Position numbers and translations under genes: made by a program. From contig NC_086378.1 in the NCBI RefSeq assembly GCF_036588685.1, positions 72,991,127-73,055,126 of the forward strand: a stretch of DNA of 64,000 nucleotides, written 5' to 3'. The stretch is from Mytilus trossulus. Its lineage: Eukaryota; Mollusca; Bivalvia; Mytilida; Mytilidae. Shown here in pieces: positions 62,601-64,000 of the stretch (the stretch's first letter is position 1; every line of letters begins with the position of its first letter). The notes under the pieces are model-generated. The model did not search any database and was not told the DNA's origin. It was given only the letters and a program-made list of their open reading frames with translations.

Positions 62601-64000
62601 TCCTGTCAGAAATCTTCTACCAATTTTTCACAGTATAAATGCAACAAACCATAATTATTTCTGAGTTGCAAATTGTTTTCAATGAGCCAAATGCATTATG
62701 AAATAACAGCTGAGTATATTATGACAACCAAACTTTGTAATTCTTCAGTTTTTTCAAATATCCTGTCAGTAGAAAGTGGTTGATAGGAAGGCTGTTTGCA
62801 CAGATAATTGTATACCACGCTGAGTGATAAACACATGTAATTTCTCATGTTAACATGTACCATGCATTTCAAGCCCTATGTAATTATCAACAACAAAAAT
62901 TTAGAAAGAGAAAATGTAAGATAAAATTGCATAAAAATAATCTCTTTTGTGCCTCACACAAAAATATTTCTTTTTAAGCCTTATACTAACAAAATTGTTT
63001 AAGTAACGAAATTTTCAGCATAAAAAATGGTAAGCAGTATTAGCTGTAACCATTTGCCTAATTACTTGGAGGATCAAATTACATTCCTATTGTTATGCAA
63101 TCCTTACTTAAATCACAATATACAAGTCATACCTATTTAAAAATTCAAGTATGTAATGACAATATAATTACATCTTGTTTGTCATAATTAAGACTAATGA
63201 CATAATCAAATAAAGACAAACACCGAGGAGGGTTATTTGTTTACTCTACACTCCTGCAATAATTGTAATTATCAACATTGACAGAACTGACATCTTCCAT
63301 GCATTTATTTACATTACCAAACAGAAACATGAAAATGTAATTTGAAAGAAAATCTTTAAGTAAAAATCAATATTATATTCAGGCCTTTATTCAAGATATG
63401 GTTAATTTTTGGTTAATTTTATTTTTCTTGAATTTTACCAAAAGGGAGATAATTTGAGATTATTGCATCTAAAATCAATCACTCTACCGACATCTTATCA
63501 GTGTTAAATATCAATGAATTAAAATAGTTTAACTTTTCTTCATTCAGTCTCTTGAGGATTTTTTTTTTTTTTAAATTGAAAGAAAGTAATTCCAAAATAA
63601 AACGAAATTGTTGCGTAAATTTTTTAAGTGATTTTTTTTTTAATTTTGAAAGTTTAACACATAAAAACAAAAGCAACTGTTTAATTCAAAGCAATCTTAT
63701 CTATAAACTGTGAAAACAGAAAAATTGACTGAACTTTATTTAAATATTGAACCATTCGAAAATTTAATTTGATTAATGGATAGTTAATTTTACTTTCACA
63801 CACAATCAAACTTTACAAATAGTATTACATATTAAAGCAAACATGACATTCCATATTAATAAAACTACATACAAATATCGATACATTCACATTCCAAATC
63901 TATAACATTTCAGCCAATATTGAGTTCATTTACATGAAGCACTTCCATTAAGCATGTTAGTATTTCTCTCCCATCATACTCACTGCTTTTTTAAGATTTT
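59696..64000. other. Intronic AT-rich DNA of the minus-strand gene
   Basis: Apart from the microexon candidate no coding exon was found. Short frames at 59878-60165, 60312-60521 and 63479-63676 are AT-driven. No strong tandem or inverted repeat was seen. Confidence 0.4.
62012..62032 (-). CDS. Candidate 21-nt microexon of the same gene
   Basis: The minus-strand sequence has an acceptor-like 'tatgttttaaag', then seven codons (QENSTRK), then a good gtatgt donor at 62011-62006. It would join the 59695 exon in frame as STRK|ALDYAKNVPRP. Short and unproven. Confidence 0.3.

Overview
The window is eukaryotic, AT-rich and intron-rich. Its interspersed repeats look like those of bivalve molluscs, most likely a marine mussel (Mytilidae): the 'gagtgccaatgagacaactc' repeat, the 'TACGACCGC' repeat, the 'AGAGGCTCCAAAGAGCC...CCAGGTGAGC' repeat and the 'GCCCCACCTAC...GGGGCATTATG' repeat. 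The species call is inference from recalled repeat families. No tRNA, rRNA, CRISPR array or prokaryote-style operon was seen.

Four protein-coding loci can be supported. (1) On the minus strand, 121-3467, is the 5' part of a SMYD-family lysine methyltransferase with N-terminal TPR repeats and a SMYD5-like MYND finger; a probable 5' UTR exon lies near 5717 and the gene runs off the left edge. (2) On the plus strand, 7554-36709, is a complete NAE1/APP-BP1 gene, the regulatory subunit of the NEDD8-activating enzyme E1. I assembled 19 coding exons by hand (1617 nt, 538 aa, every junction GT-AG and in frame). (3) On the plus strand, 46199-47878, is an OTU-domain cysteine protease (putative deubiquitinase) of 559 aa encoded in one exon, with a long disordered N-terminus and three acidic motifs resembling SUMO-interacting motifs. 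(4) On the minus strand, 59444-59695, is the last coding exon of a gene I do not recognise; most of it lies past the right edge. NAE1 and the OTU protein both belong to ubiquitin-like pathways, but nothing here shows that they work together.

Most of the rest is repetitive. The intron of the SMYD-like gene holds a 1.28-kb element with 36-bp perfect terminal inverted repeats (TIRs) whose interior is almost entirely short palindromes. The NAE1 introns hold a LINE fragment split by a TIR element, a 1.2-kb TIR element with 6-bp target duplications, several foldback elements, a 123-bp satellite, a 25-bp minisatellite touching a splice donor, nested MITEs and a 0.7-kb long-TIR element. Downstream of NAE1 (39-46 kb) are a composite TIR element, a second LINE fragment and copies of the TACGACC repeat. 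Downstream of the OTU gene (48-55 kb) are a 1.5-kb element with TTA target duplications, tandem arrays and an element built of three ~500-bp repeats. From about 55.5 to 64 kb the sequence is mostly unique AT-rich DNA around the minus-strand gene.

The best candidates for something undescribed are the palindrome-filled element at 1117-2395, the OTU protein with SUMO-interaction-like motifs, and the TIR family with 6-bp target duplications.
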